The position numbers and the translations under genes were made by a program. Below are positions 21,588 through 33,068 of a stretch of DNA of 64,000 nt, in pieces. Under the pieces are notes generated by a model. That model had not been told where the DNA came from. It saw only the letters and a program-made list of their open reading frames with translations, and did no database searches. Positions within the stretch are counted from its first letter, which is position 1, and the number at the start of each line of letters is the position of its first letter. The stretch is from assembly GCA_034401795.1 (NCBI GenBank), contig JAVVLW010002922.1, positions 1-64,000 of the forward strand, written 5' to 3'. The DNA is from Chaetoderma sp. LZ-2023a. Taxonomy: Eukaryota > Mollusca > Caudofoveata > Chaetodermatida > Chaetodermatidae.

Positions 21588-22493
21588 CTGAAACAGGGCA
21601 AAGGACAAGGAGTATGAGCAACTAGTTAAGCTTAGAAACTCAATCCAACTCAAAGAGAAGGAAAACGATCATAAAGATCAATATACATCAGAAACCAGCA
21701 TAGCGCTTGAATAGCTGATAAACACATAGCCAGGCTGATTATGACGTCATTAATCCCGTGACAGGAAAAATTCGATCCCAACAAAACATCCAAGTGCAAG
21801 GACGAATTGTATGCTGAATGGATAAGTTGACTACACAACCATCAGATACATATAGATAACTCTTTTCTGGCAAAAATGTTAATTATCTCCCTTTGTTTGT
21901 TTACAATAATTAACATCACCACATTATCAATAACTAGATACCTGACACTTTGTATAGACAAACCATCCAACGTGACGAACCGGAGAACTCCACCATCTGC
22001 ACGCCTCTTAACTCTCTCCACCTCATGGGGAAGGAATTGGAACAAGAGGGCAAAGTGAGAAGACCTTTATACTAGGCCTCCAACTCACTGGACATATTTT
22101 TCATTTGGTTAGATAACCTAACAGTGTTAGTAGGAAATGGAACCATGGTGGAGAGAAAACTAACTCTCAGCAACTGTGATGTCACCACCTAGCGTCATAC
22201 AGACCTGTGGACATAAACAGAAAGAGAAATTAGTCCTAGGTAGCACCGAGTTGACCTAAACCAACTAACTAAGGCGCTTATCACGGTAAACGCGAGTCCC
22301 GGAAACACAATACACCGGGAAGAAAACTCGCTAATTTTACTAGAAGTCACCTGATTTAAAGGTCCTAAGTCCTCCTTTGGCGAATTGATACATCCCGCCA
22401 TCCAAAAAAGTGACTATCACACCAAACAACACCACTTAAACTAGTTTAAGATAAAGAAAAGCTTCAGCACAAAAAGACATGTGTGAACTCTCT

Positions 22494-22687
22494 GCCAATA
22501 ATCTAGCAAAGAGGTAGTGCTAGTCTGCGCATGCGCGGTGGTGGGGCTGGCATCCGCCAGACTACGCTCTGACTCCCTGCCCAGTAGGGGCACCTAACTG
22601 TTTTAAATCTGAGTGTTTATTGAGTGAAAGCCAATATTTAGCAATATCAAAAGTATTAGGGAGGTAAGTATACTCTTGAAGTGAAAT
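22494..22687 (-). repeat. Copy B-inner 5' terminal inverted repeat
   Basis: Inverted match to 15680-15852; GCGCATGCGC at 22527-22536. Confidence 0.9.
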
Positions 22688-23722
22688 GGTCGGTGCGCCA
22701 CCCCGCCGTACGTTGTTTGTACCGGCGCAGCGCCCGGATGGGACACCATGCTTTAGAATTAGGATCATATCTAGTTAAAGCAGGCAAAATAATAGGTTGA
22801 CCTGGATATTTCAACGACTGATTTTTAGCCAAGAAATTAATCCTAGGTAGCAGCTTAAGGCCTTCCCCTGAAACCACAAAACGGTCATCCTCGGCTGATA
22901 AGGCATGAATTTCACTCCTACGCCTAGCCGAGGCCGCAGCAATTAAAAACACAGTCTTCAGTGTTAATAGTTTCATAGAAATGGAACTAAGTGGTTCAAA
23001 AGGCTTATCACCTAGTACTTGAAGCACTAGCGATAAACTCCAAGGCTGAATCACAGGTGGATTCCTAGGTCTTAGATTGCCCATGCCTTTAATTAATACA
23101 TTTAATGTATTTACTTCATCACTTCCCCTCTTAGCCAAGCAAGGAATAACAGACATTAATGCTGACTTATAACCAGCAATAGAGTTAGGCTTGAGGCTAT
23201 AGGCATCATAGAGGTGACAGAGGAAATCAGCTACTACTTGAATAGATGAATCCATTGGATCAATACATCTTTTTGAGCACCATTCTGCAAATCTGTTGAT
23301 TTTATAATTATATGCTCTTGAGGTTGACCCCCTCCTGGCTTTGGCCATAAACATGGCTGCTTGCTCAGAAAAGCCCTCCTTAATTCTAGATTCCTTGACA
23401 ACATCCACGCAGTCAATCTGAACATTGACGGATTGTTGTGAAGGACCTTGCCCTGGAAGATAATATCGTCCATCAGAGGCAGAGGAACCGGATTGCAGAC
23501 CAGAAGGTCCAGCAGATCCGTATACCATGATCGGCTTGGCCAATCCGGGGCGATCAGAAGCACTTGGCATTCCTCTTGTCTGATTTTCTGAAGAATTTTT
23601 GGAATCAGAATTGCTGGAGGGAATGCGTATGCATACATTCTCCCCCAGCTGATAGCTAACGCATCTGTTGCGAAAGCGCCTGGATCCGGAATCGGAGAGA
23701 CGTACGTCGTCATCTTCGCATT
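22688..23722 (-). pseudogene. Recombinase N-terminal part of B-outer (split gene)
   Basis: Continues the recombinase gene cut at 15637. Box I (ASARRRSEIHAL) is in this half. The frame is open up to the junction, after which it runs into the terminal repeat of B-inner and stops. Neither half alone contains the full active site, so no working recombinase is expected from B-outer. The upstream edge is approximate because the frame continues over pol. Confidence 0.88.
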
Positions 23723-25615
23723 CTTCTTCGTTGTGAACAAATCGATGTTGGGTTTCCCCCAATGGTCGAACAGACGATCCGCCACACATTGATTTAGTTG
23801 CCATTCCGTGGGTAAAACACTCATCCTTCGGCTCAATGAGTCTGCTAGCAGGTTTAACCTTCCCGGAATATGAACTGCTTTCAAGGTAATCTGGTGATCC
23901 AGACACCAACAAAGCAGTCTCCATGTCATCATACAGAGACTGGGCGACTTCGTTCCACCCTGGCGGTTTATGTAAGTCACAACTGTTGAGTTGTCTGAAC
24001 GAATAAGAACAATCTTGCCCTGAACTTTCTGTAAGAAATGTTCCAGGCCCAGGACTACTGCTCTTAGCTCCAGTAGATTTATATGTTCCTTTGACTGTTC
24101 CGGATTCCAAAGCCCTGATATCGTGGACTCTTCCAGGCAAGCCCCCCAGCCCTCCATCGATGCATCTGTATACACAGTCACCTGAGGGTGGGGAGGGGTC
24201 AGCATAACCCCCACCAAGAGATTCTCTGTGAGCAACCACCATTGCAGGTGGTGAATCAGAGGCGCCAACACTGACACGTTCGAGTCCAGCGAACCTGTAC
24301 TCTGGGTCCATTGTGTCATGAGAAACAACTGGATCGGCCGCCTGCGTAAGGCGGCCTGAGGAATGACTGGTTCCAAAGAAACCATCAACCCCAGCATTCT
24401 CAAGTAAACCCGTGCCAGGACATGACGACTGTCGCACACTGACTGAATTAACGAGATGAGTTTTTTCACTCTCTCCTGAGTAGGATAAACATATCCCGTC
24501 TCCAGATCGAAGAACATTCCCAGGTAAACAAACCTCTGGGATGGAGTCAGCTCTGATTTCGGAAAATTTATCATCCAGCCCAAATCCGAGAGAGTTTTCA
24601 AAACAATCACCAGATTGGCCGATAAAGCCTCCTTGTCGTGTGCCTTTAACAGCCAGTCGTCTATGTACGTGTGGACTGCTATGCTTCTCCTGCGGAGGTA
24701 TGCTGTGATCGCAAGAACCACACGGGTGAAAACCCGAGGAGCCGTGGAAATTCCGAAGGGCAACACCCTGAATTCCCACTGTCTGCCCTGGAATGCAAAT
24801 CTCAGGAAGCGACAGAAACTCCCGTGGATGGGGATGTGGAAATAAGCGTCCTTCAAATCTATCGACGCCGTCCACATCCCCCTCTGCAACCCCGCCAACA
24901 CCGAGCGCACCGTTTCCATCTTGAAACTGGGCGTCTCGATGAACTTGTTCAATGGCTTGAGGTTGAGAATCGGTCTCCACCCTCCGGTGCGTTTTGTTAC
25001 TAAGAACAGGGTTGAATAGAAACCCGGACACCTTTGTGCCGGCTGAATAGCTCCCTTTTGTACGAGGGAATCTATCTCCTCCTCGATACACAACCTTTGC
25101 TCTGGATCTCTCGGAATGGGAGTCCAGACTGGCACTAGAGACAGTCGCGACGGCGGGCCTGTCATCCACTCTGGATGATACCCGACGGAAAGCCATCGCA
25201 AGACTAAACGGTCCTGAGTTAACCGTTCCCACTCTTGCATGTGGTCGGCTAACCGGCCTCCCACCGGTCCACCTAGGGACAGAGGTGGACACGAGGCATG
25301 CAAGAGCGGCACTGTCCCCGTCGCCATAAACACCGGAGTGGTTCTTACCGCGGTAAGCGTCCCGTCAGGAACGATAACCACGCCCAGATCCTCGCGCGCC
25401 CCGCCCCGCCCCGCGCGCACCTTGGTGCGCGGGCGGCTGCCTGGCTGACGGCGCCTGAGGAACCTGCGCCCCCCTCGCTGCTGGCCGAATCGCACGCGGC
25501 CGAGGCCGACGCTGCGACGGTGGCTGGCCTCTGACTTGGCCAGCACCACCTCGAGCCTGCAGGGGACGATACGCAGGGGGCGCGGCGCGAACGTTAGCAC
25601 GACGCAGCACCTCAA
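23234..25615 (-). CDS. pol: reverse transcriptase/RNase H, copy B-outer
   Basis: 793 codons open with the same motif set as B-inner (DLKDAYFHIP, YIDDW, TDAS, LLELRAV, RSDNSTVV). Differences from B-inner are scattered, for example AHDKEALSANLVIV in place of AHTRESLSANLEIV. Only the recombinase of this element is broken by the nested insertion. Confidence 0.9.
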   Translation of the reverse strand: MRCCVVLTFAPRPLRIVPCRLEVVLAKSEASHRRSVGLGRVRFGQQRGGRRFLRRRQPGSRPRTKVRAGRGGAREDLGVVIVPDGTLTAVRTTPVFMATGTVPLLHASCPPLSLGGPVGGRLADHMQEWERLTQDRLVLRWLSVGYHPEWMTGPPSRLSLVPVWTPIPRDPEQRLCIEEEIDSLVQKGAIQPAQRCPGFYSTLFLVTKRTGGWRPILNLKPLNKFIETPSFKMETVRSVLAGLQRGMWTASIDLKDAYFHIPIHGSFCRFLRFAFQGRQWEFRVLPFGISTAPRVFTRVVLAITAYLRRRSIAVHTYIDDWLLKAHDKEALSANLVIVLKTLSDLGWMINFPKSELTPSQRFVYLGMFFDLETGYVYPTQERVKKLISLIQSVCDSRHVLARVYLRMLGLMVSLEPVIPQAALRRRPIQLFLMTQWTQSTGSLDSNVSVLAPLIHHLQWWLLTENLLVGVMLTPPHPQVTVYTDASMEGWGACLEESTISGLWNPEQSKEHINLLELRAVVLGLEHFLQKVQGKIVLIRSDNSTVVTYINRQGGTKSPSLCMMTWRLLCWCLDHQITLKAVHIPGRLNLLADSLSRRMSVLPTEWQLNQCVADRLFDHWGKPNIDLFTTKKNAKMTTYVSPIPDPGAFATDALAISWGRMYAYAFPPAILIPKILQKIRQEECQVLLIAPDWPSRSWYTDLLDLLVCNPVPLPLMDDIIFQGKVLHNNPSMFRLTAWMLSRNLELRRAFLSKQPCLWPKPGGGQPQEHIIIKSTDLQNGAQKDVLIQWIHLFK

Positions 25616-27425
25616 ACTGCTCGCGCAGCGCCCTCTGGTTATTCACCAGGGTGACCGTCTCCTGGAGGTGTCGACATCCCTCACCTCCAAAAAGACCAGG
25701 ACCCGTCATAGGCGTACGCAGTAGCCTATTGTACAGGTCCTGAGACGGGCACAGATTGTCCAGGGCAAACGTGCGTCTTGCCCGGACACTCCTGGTCACC
25801 GCCCGAGTCATACAGTCCAGCGCCAGGTTAATACCATCCTGGATGGCTCGCTGGACCGTGACCGGACTTGGCTGGCGTGATGCGGATGCCGTTACTACCC
25901 CCTGTAACAGCTGGGAGACGTGGGACAGAGCGGCAATCGAAGCCCTCCCACTCTCCTCCGCATCACGCAACGCGGTATTCGCCGAACGCAACGCGTTCGA
26001 GCACAAGACCCCCGTGTCAGAACGGGAGCCTGGCCGCGCATCCTCACCCAAAGCCGCGCGGTCATCCACGCTGGGCTTGGGTACCACACCGTACCGCTGG
26101 TAATCCAGGGGCACGATGTGACAACGCCTGGCCACCTCGCGAGGGGCCTTCGCGAGACGTCCACTCGACTTAATGGACGACTCCGCCGCCTCGAACATGT
26201 CAACGACATGCTCCGCCAGCGGCAGAGAAGGCATAGCGTTAGCAGTCGTTTTCCCAGCTAACCACGGCCTGTGGTCACGCTGGCTAGCCGACTGCTCCAC
26301 GGGCAGATCAGGCCTAACGCTCACCAACCACTGGCAAGCGTCAGACCAATCCTCCTCCGTGGCTAACTGCGAGCGCTCTACAAGACGGGGGCCTTCGTCT
26401 TCCTCCTGAGCGCCAGCAGCAGAGCTTGACGGCGGGTACGCTGATACACCTGGCAAGCCAGGGAAAACATGCGGGCCTGACAGCACCGGCATGACAATAT
26501 CACTGGTTTGACCAGGAGCAGGCGCCGTGGCAGAGCGCGGGGCATATACCGCCCCACCACGGGCCCGGCCAGCACCAGCAACACCGTCGGCAAGCCGAGG
26601 TATGCGGTACCGCTGGCCATCAGCAGCGCCCTGGGCCACCACCTGAACCGCGGACTCTACTCCAGGGTGAGTAAAACCATGGAAGAAGCCGCCTGTATTC
26701 CCCGCGAGGGGTGCACAAACGTCTTCATCCATGTCCACGTCGTCAGACGGCGACCCTAGCAGGTAATCCTCATCACCCTGGTCAGAAAGATTAGACCCCG
26801 GGTCAGCAAAGAGAGCTAACCCGGGCTGACCAGGAACGGTGCCATAGGAGGTACTGGCCACCGCGGCGTGTGGATACCCCTGGACTGATAAGCAGCCCGC
26901 GGGTTCCAGCGACAACCGTCCACGGTCCCCTATCGGCGCGGCAATAAGCCTGCTGCCAGGGTCGTGGAACGCCCCCTCTAATGGGGCCACCTCTGAATCG
27001 TCGAACAACGGAAGCGGTCTAAGGAAAACCGATCCAGAGGCGGGGATTACCTGCTCCGAAGCCGATGATGAGGACAGTAAAGGATTTGGTCCAGGAAGCA
27101 TGCCACGAAGCAACTCTGGAACCAAATCCTTTACTGTCCTCTTCATCTCTCCCAACATCTCGGTCCGGAAGGCCTCCATATCCACCGCGGACGAGACCTT
27201 CCCCTTACCCTTCCTACTTACAACCTCTCGTTTCCGCTTCTTCTTCTTCTCCTCCTCTACCACCTTGTCCGTCGCCTGTAAGCACAAGAATTCGGACATT
27301 AACTCGCCCCCCCAGTGCTTACATATGTCACAATTAGCCAAGGGACCACAAGGGCTACATTGATAGCAAAGATGAGGCAAGAACCTAACATGCAGAAATC
27401 GTCCACAGGACGCGCAACCCGGTCC
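25365..27425 (-). CDS. gag-like ORF1, copy B-outer
   Basis: 686 residues, stop TGA at 25365, entered through the splice-like site cctttgcctgtttcag at 27426. One residue shorter than B-inner near MSEFLCLQATDK (B-inner and E have a duplicated codon, FLCCLQ, right before the sequence cttacag). Same Cys-rich and RG-rich ends as the other copies. Confidence 0.77.
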   Translation of the reverse strand, partial: GPGCASCGRFLHVRFLPHLCYQCSPCGPLANCDICKHWGGELMSEFLCLQATDKVVEEEKKKKRKREVVSRKGKGKVSSAVDMEAFRTEMLGEMKRTVKDLVPELLRGMLPGPNPLLSSSSASEQVIPASGSVFLRPLPLFDDSEVAPLEGAFHDPGSRLIAAPIGDRGRLSLEPAGCLSVQGYPHAAVASTSYGTVPGQPGLALFADPGSNLSDQGDEDYLLGSPSDDVDMDEDVCAPLAGNTGGFFHGFTHPGVESAVQVVAQGAADGQRYRIPRLADGVAGAGRARGGAVYAPRSATAPAPGQTSDIVMPVLSGPHVFPGLPGVSAYPPSSSAAGAQEEDEGPRLVERSQLATEEDWSDACQWLVSVRPDLPVEQSASQRDHRPWLAGKTTANAMPSLPLAEHVVDMFEAAESSIKSSGRLAKAPREVARRCHIVPLDYQRYGVVPKPSVDDRAALGEDARPGSRSDTGVLCSNALRSANTALRDAEESGRASIAALSHVSQLLQGVVTASASRQPSPVTVQRAIQDGINLALDCMTRAVTRSVRARRTFALDNLCPSQDLYNRLLRTPMTGPGLFGGEGCRHLQETVTLVNNQRALREQFEVLRRANVRAAPPAYRPLQARGGAGQVRGQPPSQRRPRPRAIRPAARGAQVPQAPSARQPPAHQGARGAGRGARGSGRGYRS

Positions 27426-28341
27426 CTGAAACAGGCAAAGGACGAGGAGTATGAGCAACTAGTTAACTGCTTAGACACTCAAACCAACTCAAAGAGAAGG
27501 AAAACGATCATAAAGATCAATATACATCAGAAACCAGCATTGCAAGCTTGAATTGCTGATAAATACATAGCCAGGCTGATTATGACGTCATTAATCCCGT
27601 GACAGGAAAAATTCGATCCCAACAAACATCCCAGTGCAAGGACGAATTGTATGCTGAATGGATACGTCGACTACACAACCATCAGATACACATAGATAAC
27701 TCTTTTCTGGCAAAAATGTTAATTATCTCCCTTTGCTTACTATAATTAACATCACCACATTATCAATAACTAGATACCTGACACCTTGTATAGACAAACC
27801 ATCCAACGTGACGAATCGGAGTACTCCACCACCTGCACGCCTCTTAACTCTCTCCACCTCATGGGGAAGGAATTGGATCAAGAGGGCAAAGTGAGAAGAC
27901 CTTTATACTAGGCCTCCAACTCACTGGACATAATTTGTCATTTGGTTAGATAACCTAACAGTGTTAGTAGGAAATGGAACCATGGTGGAGAGAAAACTAA
28001 CTCTCTGCTGCTGTGATGCCACCATCTAGCGTCATACAGACCTGTGGACATAAACAGAAAGAGAAATTAGCCTTAGGTAGCACCGAGTTGACATAAACCA
28101 ACTAACCAAGGCGCTTATCACGGTAAACGCGAGTCCCGGAAACACAATACACCGGGAAGAAAAACTCGCTAATTTTACTAGAAGTCACCTGATTTAAAGG
28201 TCCTAGGTCCCCCTTTGGCGAAGTGATCCTTCCTGCCATCCAAATCAGTGACTATCACACCAAAATAACACCACCAAGTTATGTTAAAACAGTTTATAGA
28301 GCAAGGAAAAGCTTATGCAGAAAAACATGTGTGATCTCTCT

Positions 28342-28534
28342 GCCAATAATCTAGCAAAGAGGTAGTGCTAGTCTGCGCATGCGCGGTGGTGGGGCTGGCA
28401 TCCGCCAGACTACGCTCTGACTCCCTGCCCAGTAGGGGCACCTAACTGTTTTAATCTGAGTGTTTATTGAGTGAAAGCCAATATTTAGCAATATCAAAAG
28501 TATTAGGGAGGTAAGTATACTCTTGATGTGAAAT
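28342..28534 (-). repeat. Copy B-outer 5' terminal inverted repeat
   Basis: Inverted match to 14427-14640; GCGCATGCGC at 28375-28384. Confidence 0.9.
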
Positions 28535-28715
28535 TGCATTTAAATATATTCTATCCGCCTATAAGCTAAAGGTTAAGATGCCAGCCAACACATACATCCA
28601 CTTCAAAATCTGTTTTTGGTTTTTTTTATAAGTTTTGCTTCAGGGGGTCAAGCTGGTACAGACAATAGATAAATACGAATATGGTGCTAAAATGATGACA
28701 TGTATCTGATATTAA

Positions 28716-28942
28716 CCCTTTAATGGTAATACCGGCCAAAAGTGGCCTCTGTTATGGTCTTATGGAATGTCCATTTACACACCAAGAACCTTTTTTGAAA
28801 ATTTACCATTGGAATGACTGGCTTGATAACAAGCCAGTCATTCCACTGATAAATTTTCAAAAATTGCATTCTCCTGGCCTGTAAATGGACATTCAATAGG
28901 AAGATATTAAAATTTTCTTAACCAAATTTGATCATTAAACGG
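28716..28942. mobile_element. TTAA-flanked MITE (piggyBac-like), copy 3
   Basis: 227 bp with TTAA at 28712-28715 and 28943-28946. Terminal inverted repeats CCCTTTAATGG and CCGTTTAATGATC. Inside, a longer palindrome centres on 'ggcttgataacaagcc', with both arms reading 'atttaccattggaatgactgg' or close to it. The best preserved copy of the family. TTAA duplication and CCC ends are the piggyBac rule; no transposase is encoded. Confidence 0.78.
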
Positions 28943-28946
28943 TTAA

Positions 28947-30774
28947 TAGATGAGAACTATGTAATTTCTTTAATCTTTTTAACCGCCTGCCTGTTGAGAT
29001 TCTGCAGAATACATTTTCCATGGGCTTAACTATGAATATGTTGAATACTGTGCAAACGTTTTGACTGAAAGGTGTTGCGGGCTAAGCAAAATTTCAGTGA
29101 AATTATTTTCAAAATATTCAGCAGATCCAGAGTTATTGCCCATTGAAATGATTGTCAGGTGGCTCGCAGCAGTTAGACAGTTAATAAATGAATAACCAGA
29201 AATGCATCGACAAATGGTATTAATTATTCACAAGCGCTGATAAAACCAGAGACCCAGGGAGCCATAAAGATTACCTGGAATGGCACTTTTTGATCAGACT
29301 GTACATGTAGTCTTATTTAAGATCGGAAGCCTACAGTTCAAGGTTATCTTCAGCAAAGCTTTGCTTAAATTTGGCCAAGCAGTATTTTAAAGGTTTTTAT
29401 GGAAATCTCAGAACATACATGATGACCGCCCTAGCAAATTGACCAATTATATTTGTGCATAGAGATTCAGACGCCCATATTGTAGTCATTCATGACAAGC
29501 TTGGTTTAACATCAGAGTAGGGGTTAATGGGGGAGGGTTTTAAGTCCTTAAATTTTTACAACAAATTTACCAGTCAAATTTCAGCATAAGAGTACTGAAG
29601 CCAAGCTCGAGTAAAATCTGTCTAACAGTTAATGAGTAGTGCTGGAGAATTTTTGGAAATTCAAAATGGCACTGATAGAATTGACCTATCAGACTTAGAA
29701 CTTAGAAGAGAATTCTTAAGCCTACCACATGTGAGGGCCATTTCAGCAAAGTTTGATAAAAAGTAGACAGAATGCTAATGACGACTACTCTTCTAAGAAA
29801 AAGTCCCTATGGGTACACCGTATCCCCGGCGTGAACATCGTGTTTTAGTCTTAATGCGCAGATTAATTATGATGTAATAATAGCCAATTCTCTCTCCTCT
29901 CCCCTCCACCTCCCCTCCCTCTCTCTCGCTCTCTTAAAGGGGGGTACAATACAAACGTTTGCACGTGTGGCAACAGCCCGTACCCCCACCAAAACACTAG
30001 TGTAACTAATAGTATTCTCCAGGAACAAGGTTTTCATTAACTAGTAATCTAATAACAACTGAGTTTATCTGCAAAGAAATAGACCTCCAAAATGGTAAAC
30101 ATGCGTGTTCACTAAAACAACTTGGTGAACAATAGTCAATATTTGACTAGAACCCAGCCAAACATTGATTAACCCTTACCACTCTGTTGTTCAAAATTAA
30201 AATTTTTAAATTACATTAAAAGATGAACTGGTGTTCATTTTTTTAACAGATTTGGTGGGAGATGGTGCTGTCGTAGACAGCAATATCTTCCAGCAAAATT
30301 GTTGAAAAATGTACACCAGTTTCTGGGATATTGACATAGTAAAAGATGGAATATCGACATCAGAGTGCCAAAGGTTAAGTAGTTAACTGACCAGCCTCAC
30401 GAGCTTGAACGCAAATGGTCAATTCAAATTTTAATGTCAGATACAAAATGATGGATAGCCTTTGCAGATTTGCTTGACACTGTTAAATACACATAACAAT
30501 GTAATTATTTCATTAACTGATAAGGTTGATAAGTTTCCAACGCCAGTACCCTTCACATTTTCTTTATTTGCATTCTGACATCTGTTAATCATGTATTTAA
30601 AAGCTATCAGCCCTTAAATGCCAGTTAACACGTGCACAGAGAACACAATGCATGAATAGGATTTCCATGATAAACATATTTAATTTTTTCATAAAACAAC
30701 ATACGATTGTTGCTCCTGCACTTGGATTTGAAACACTTTAATAAGCGATTACAATTTGTATTCGTTACATTTGC
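28947..30774. other. Intron sequence without firm features
   Basis: AT-rich. A pyrimidine-rich tract lies at about 29889-29937 (CT/CCCT runs). Short resemblance to the dispersed repeat vocabulary near 29330-29760. No exon or RNA gene supported. Confidence 0.45.
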
Positions 30775-31445
30775 CGTGTGGTAACACATGATTACTAGTG
30801 TATTCTCGGCATCTTTTTAAGCATGGCAACAAGTGATTATCACACCTGTGTGTTCTTTAGATTGGCCATATGGTAACAAGAGATTACCATCTGTGTTACA
30901 TCAGTTGTATGGTAACAAGCGATTACCATGCGTATTCTTTACTTCGGCTGTATGGTAACAAGCGATTACCATGTATATTCGCTACATAGGCACTATGGTA
31001 ACAAGATTACTCCGTGTTGTTGTTATGTTGGCTATATGGTAACAAGTGATTACCATATGTGTTCATTACATAGGTAGTATGGTAATAAGCGAATACTATG
31101 TTCATTATATTGGTTATATGGTAACAAGCGATTACCATGTGCGTTCATTACATAGGAAGCGTGGTAACGTGCAACTGAGTGATTAACCCGAGTGTGCATT
31201 AATTGACCATATGGTAACAAGCGATTACCATGTATGCTCTGCAATTGCAGTGTTGTAGCAAGCGATTATCAATTGTCCATTAAATAGGCCACAATCTTGG
31301 TGAAACATGAAAACCAATATTATCAGCATTTTAAGTATGGTACCGAACGGTTATTCTGTGTATGTTCACTGCATTCGACCCATGCTAACTAATGGTTACC
31401 ACATGTATACACCACAGTTAACAAATGGTAATCATAGGTTATCCA
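30775..31445. repeat. Tandem array of ~42-bp units, each with a hairpin core
   Basis: About ten units spaced 39-47 bp between 30775 and 31275, with degenerate units to 31445. The core is ATGGTAAcaagcgaTTACCAT, a 7-bp perfect stem with a 7-base loop. Good cores start at 30870, 30909, 30952, 31035, 31118 and 31209. Linkers of about 20 bp are partly conserved ('gtgttcattacatagg'). Confidence 0.85.
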
Positions 31446-32268
31446 ATCTTTTACCTGTGTCGCTAGACAGAAGGTTTAATGCGATCATATAGTGCTTCTT
31501 GTTCTTAAGACACTTGTTAATGACTGGTTCTACTGGAGAGATCTCCAAACATGTGTGGAAGCTTGCCCCTGGAGTCCCACAGACGAATCAAAATTTCTGG
31601 TGTCAAAAGCCAAAATGCAACAGCATCAGCTTTCAGCAGTATTGTTTTCAAAATAGATATTTAGACACATTTTTCAATAACTCTAGTTCTACTGACGCGA
31701 TCTTATCCAAACTTGCATGACTGTTTGCTCGTGGGTCCCATTCTGGCCAGGTGAGCTAAAAACTGTTAAACAAGAATTACTAATTGTTTATTTGCCTTGT
31801 ATTCAATGACAAGGCATTGCTTGAAATCAGCCCAGTGGCTAAGACAGGTGCCGGGAACACCATCATTTATTTGATACACCGGGCAAGAATACACCTGGTC
31901 ATAAAGGTTTGACATAGATCCATATAATTTAAAGCAACAGCTTCCAGTCAACTTTATTTCAAAATATTCAACAGTTTTCTTGTAAGTAAGCATTAAAAAT
32001 GAGATATGGGGAATTCATCAATGGAAGAGTTAAGCAGGGAAAGCCTGACATAAAAGATCTTTGTAATCTGATTTTGCTACAAGAGTTGTACTTTTTCTTG
32101 TGTTGGCCTGATCGTTCAACATTAAGTTGCAGTTACGACTTTTTCAAAGGGGAAACAGGGATTCTGTTAATAACAGCTGAATCACTACAGCTTTAGGTGA
32201 GGTATCATGAATGAAAAGATGGATAAGTTAAAGGAAAAATAATCATAAATTTAATATTAAAAACTTAC
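31446..32268. other. Intron sequence; possible end of dispersed repeat
   Basis: The stretch 31735-31760 ('cccattctggccaggtgagctaa') resembles the right end of the long dispersed repeat, so an old copy may end here. No exon found. Confidence 0.4.
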
Positions 32269-32317
32269 ATGTTTCAAAGCATTCTGCTAGTTCCAGGACT
32301 TTCAACTTCGTGCAATG
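32269..32317 (-). CDS. LRR protein exon 6
   Basis: 49 nt between acceptor tctttttctag and donor gtaagtt (minus strand), phase 0 in and phase 1 out. Reads HCTKLKVLELAECFET. After exon 33322-33432 it gives SYLVQ-HCTKLKVLEL, a textbook joint between two cysteine-containing LRR units. Confidence 0.78.
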
Positions 32318-32589
32318 CTAGAAAAAGATAAAACTAAACATTGGCAGAGTAATGAAAACTAAAATACTTTTTGGTTATTTTACTACTCATCCAATCACTC
32401 CAGAAAGGCAGAAACTGACACCCAAAATTTGCATTCAAGGATGGATGGACAGTTGCAGTCAGAAAGACAAATGGATGGATACACGGATTGACACCCAAAA
32501 TAAGCTAGCTCTATAGCCAAACTTCCCATGAAGTTTCAGTGTAATACTCCAAGCAAAGGGTAGTTATTGAATGAAACTCTGTGTGTGTG

Positions 32590-32632
32590 ACGGACACACA
32601 GAGATGGATGGGTGGATGGATGGATGGAAGCA
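32590..32632. repeat. GGAT microsatellite
   Basis: Short run of GGAT/GGATG units within an intron. Confidence 0.7.
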
Positions 32633-33068
32633 AAACATAAGACCCACACTTTTGCAGATTGCATCCCTGCATCGCTAAGAACATAGAGGGGTCATAATGC
32701 CAATTAATATCTATAACCAAAGATACATTGATGGTGATACCAGCACTGACGGAATGAGTGACACATGTATCCTAGATACGCCAGATACAAACAGAATTAA
32801 TATGATAATATTGGTTTGATAAAATAGATTTCTTTTCTCGGAAAATACCACACTAAATTTAAGCGTGCTAAAACCTGTACTAGTAGTGTATTTACTGAGT
32901 GAAATGAGTAGAGCTGTTAAAGATGGGATGAAAGAGTGATTCATGAGTATGAGAAGACATCTTGGACGCTTAAGATTTATGCTGTGATATTCAGACGATC
33001 AAACAGCAGCGAATGTCAATGCAAAGATTGATACAATGCAAAACATATCCTATAAATACTTAGTTTAA

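Larger units (their letters stand above)
15638..22687 (-). mobile_element. DIRS-type retrotransposon copy B-inner (apparently intact)
   Basis: A 7,050-bp complete element with open gag, pol and recombinase, both terminal repeats and the internal complementary region. It is inserted in the recombinase gene of B-outer. The left border is gctgact-aaagg, the right border gaaat-ggtcgg. The uninterrupted site in other copies reads gctgactggtcgg, so nothing was duplicated or lost. Of the copies fully inside the window it is the best candidate for an active element. Confidence 0.95.
14427..28534 (-). mobile_element. DIRS-type retrotransposon copy B-outer, split by B-inner
   Basis: The element consists of 14427-15637 and 22688-28534 (about 7.06 kb without the insert). 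Its 3' terminal repeat, internal complementary region and recombinase C terminus are in the first part. The rest of the recombinase, pol, gag and the 5' terminal repeat are in the second. Both halves rejoin in frame when the 7,050-bp B-inner is removed. Gag and pol are open, so it was potentially autonomous until hit. Flanks: gatt on the left, aaat-tgca on the right; no target duplication. Confidence 0.93.

Noticed and set aside
30775-31445. CRISPR array
   Set aside because: Repeats of 21 bp and linkers of about 20 bp are imperfect, linkers are related to each other, no cas genes exist, and the context is an animal intron.
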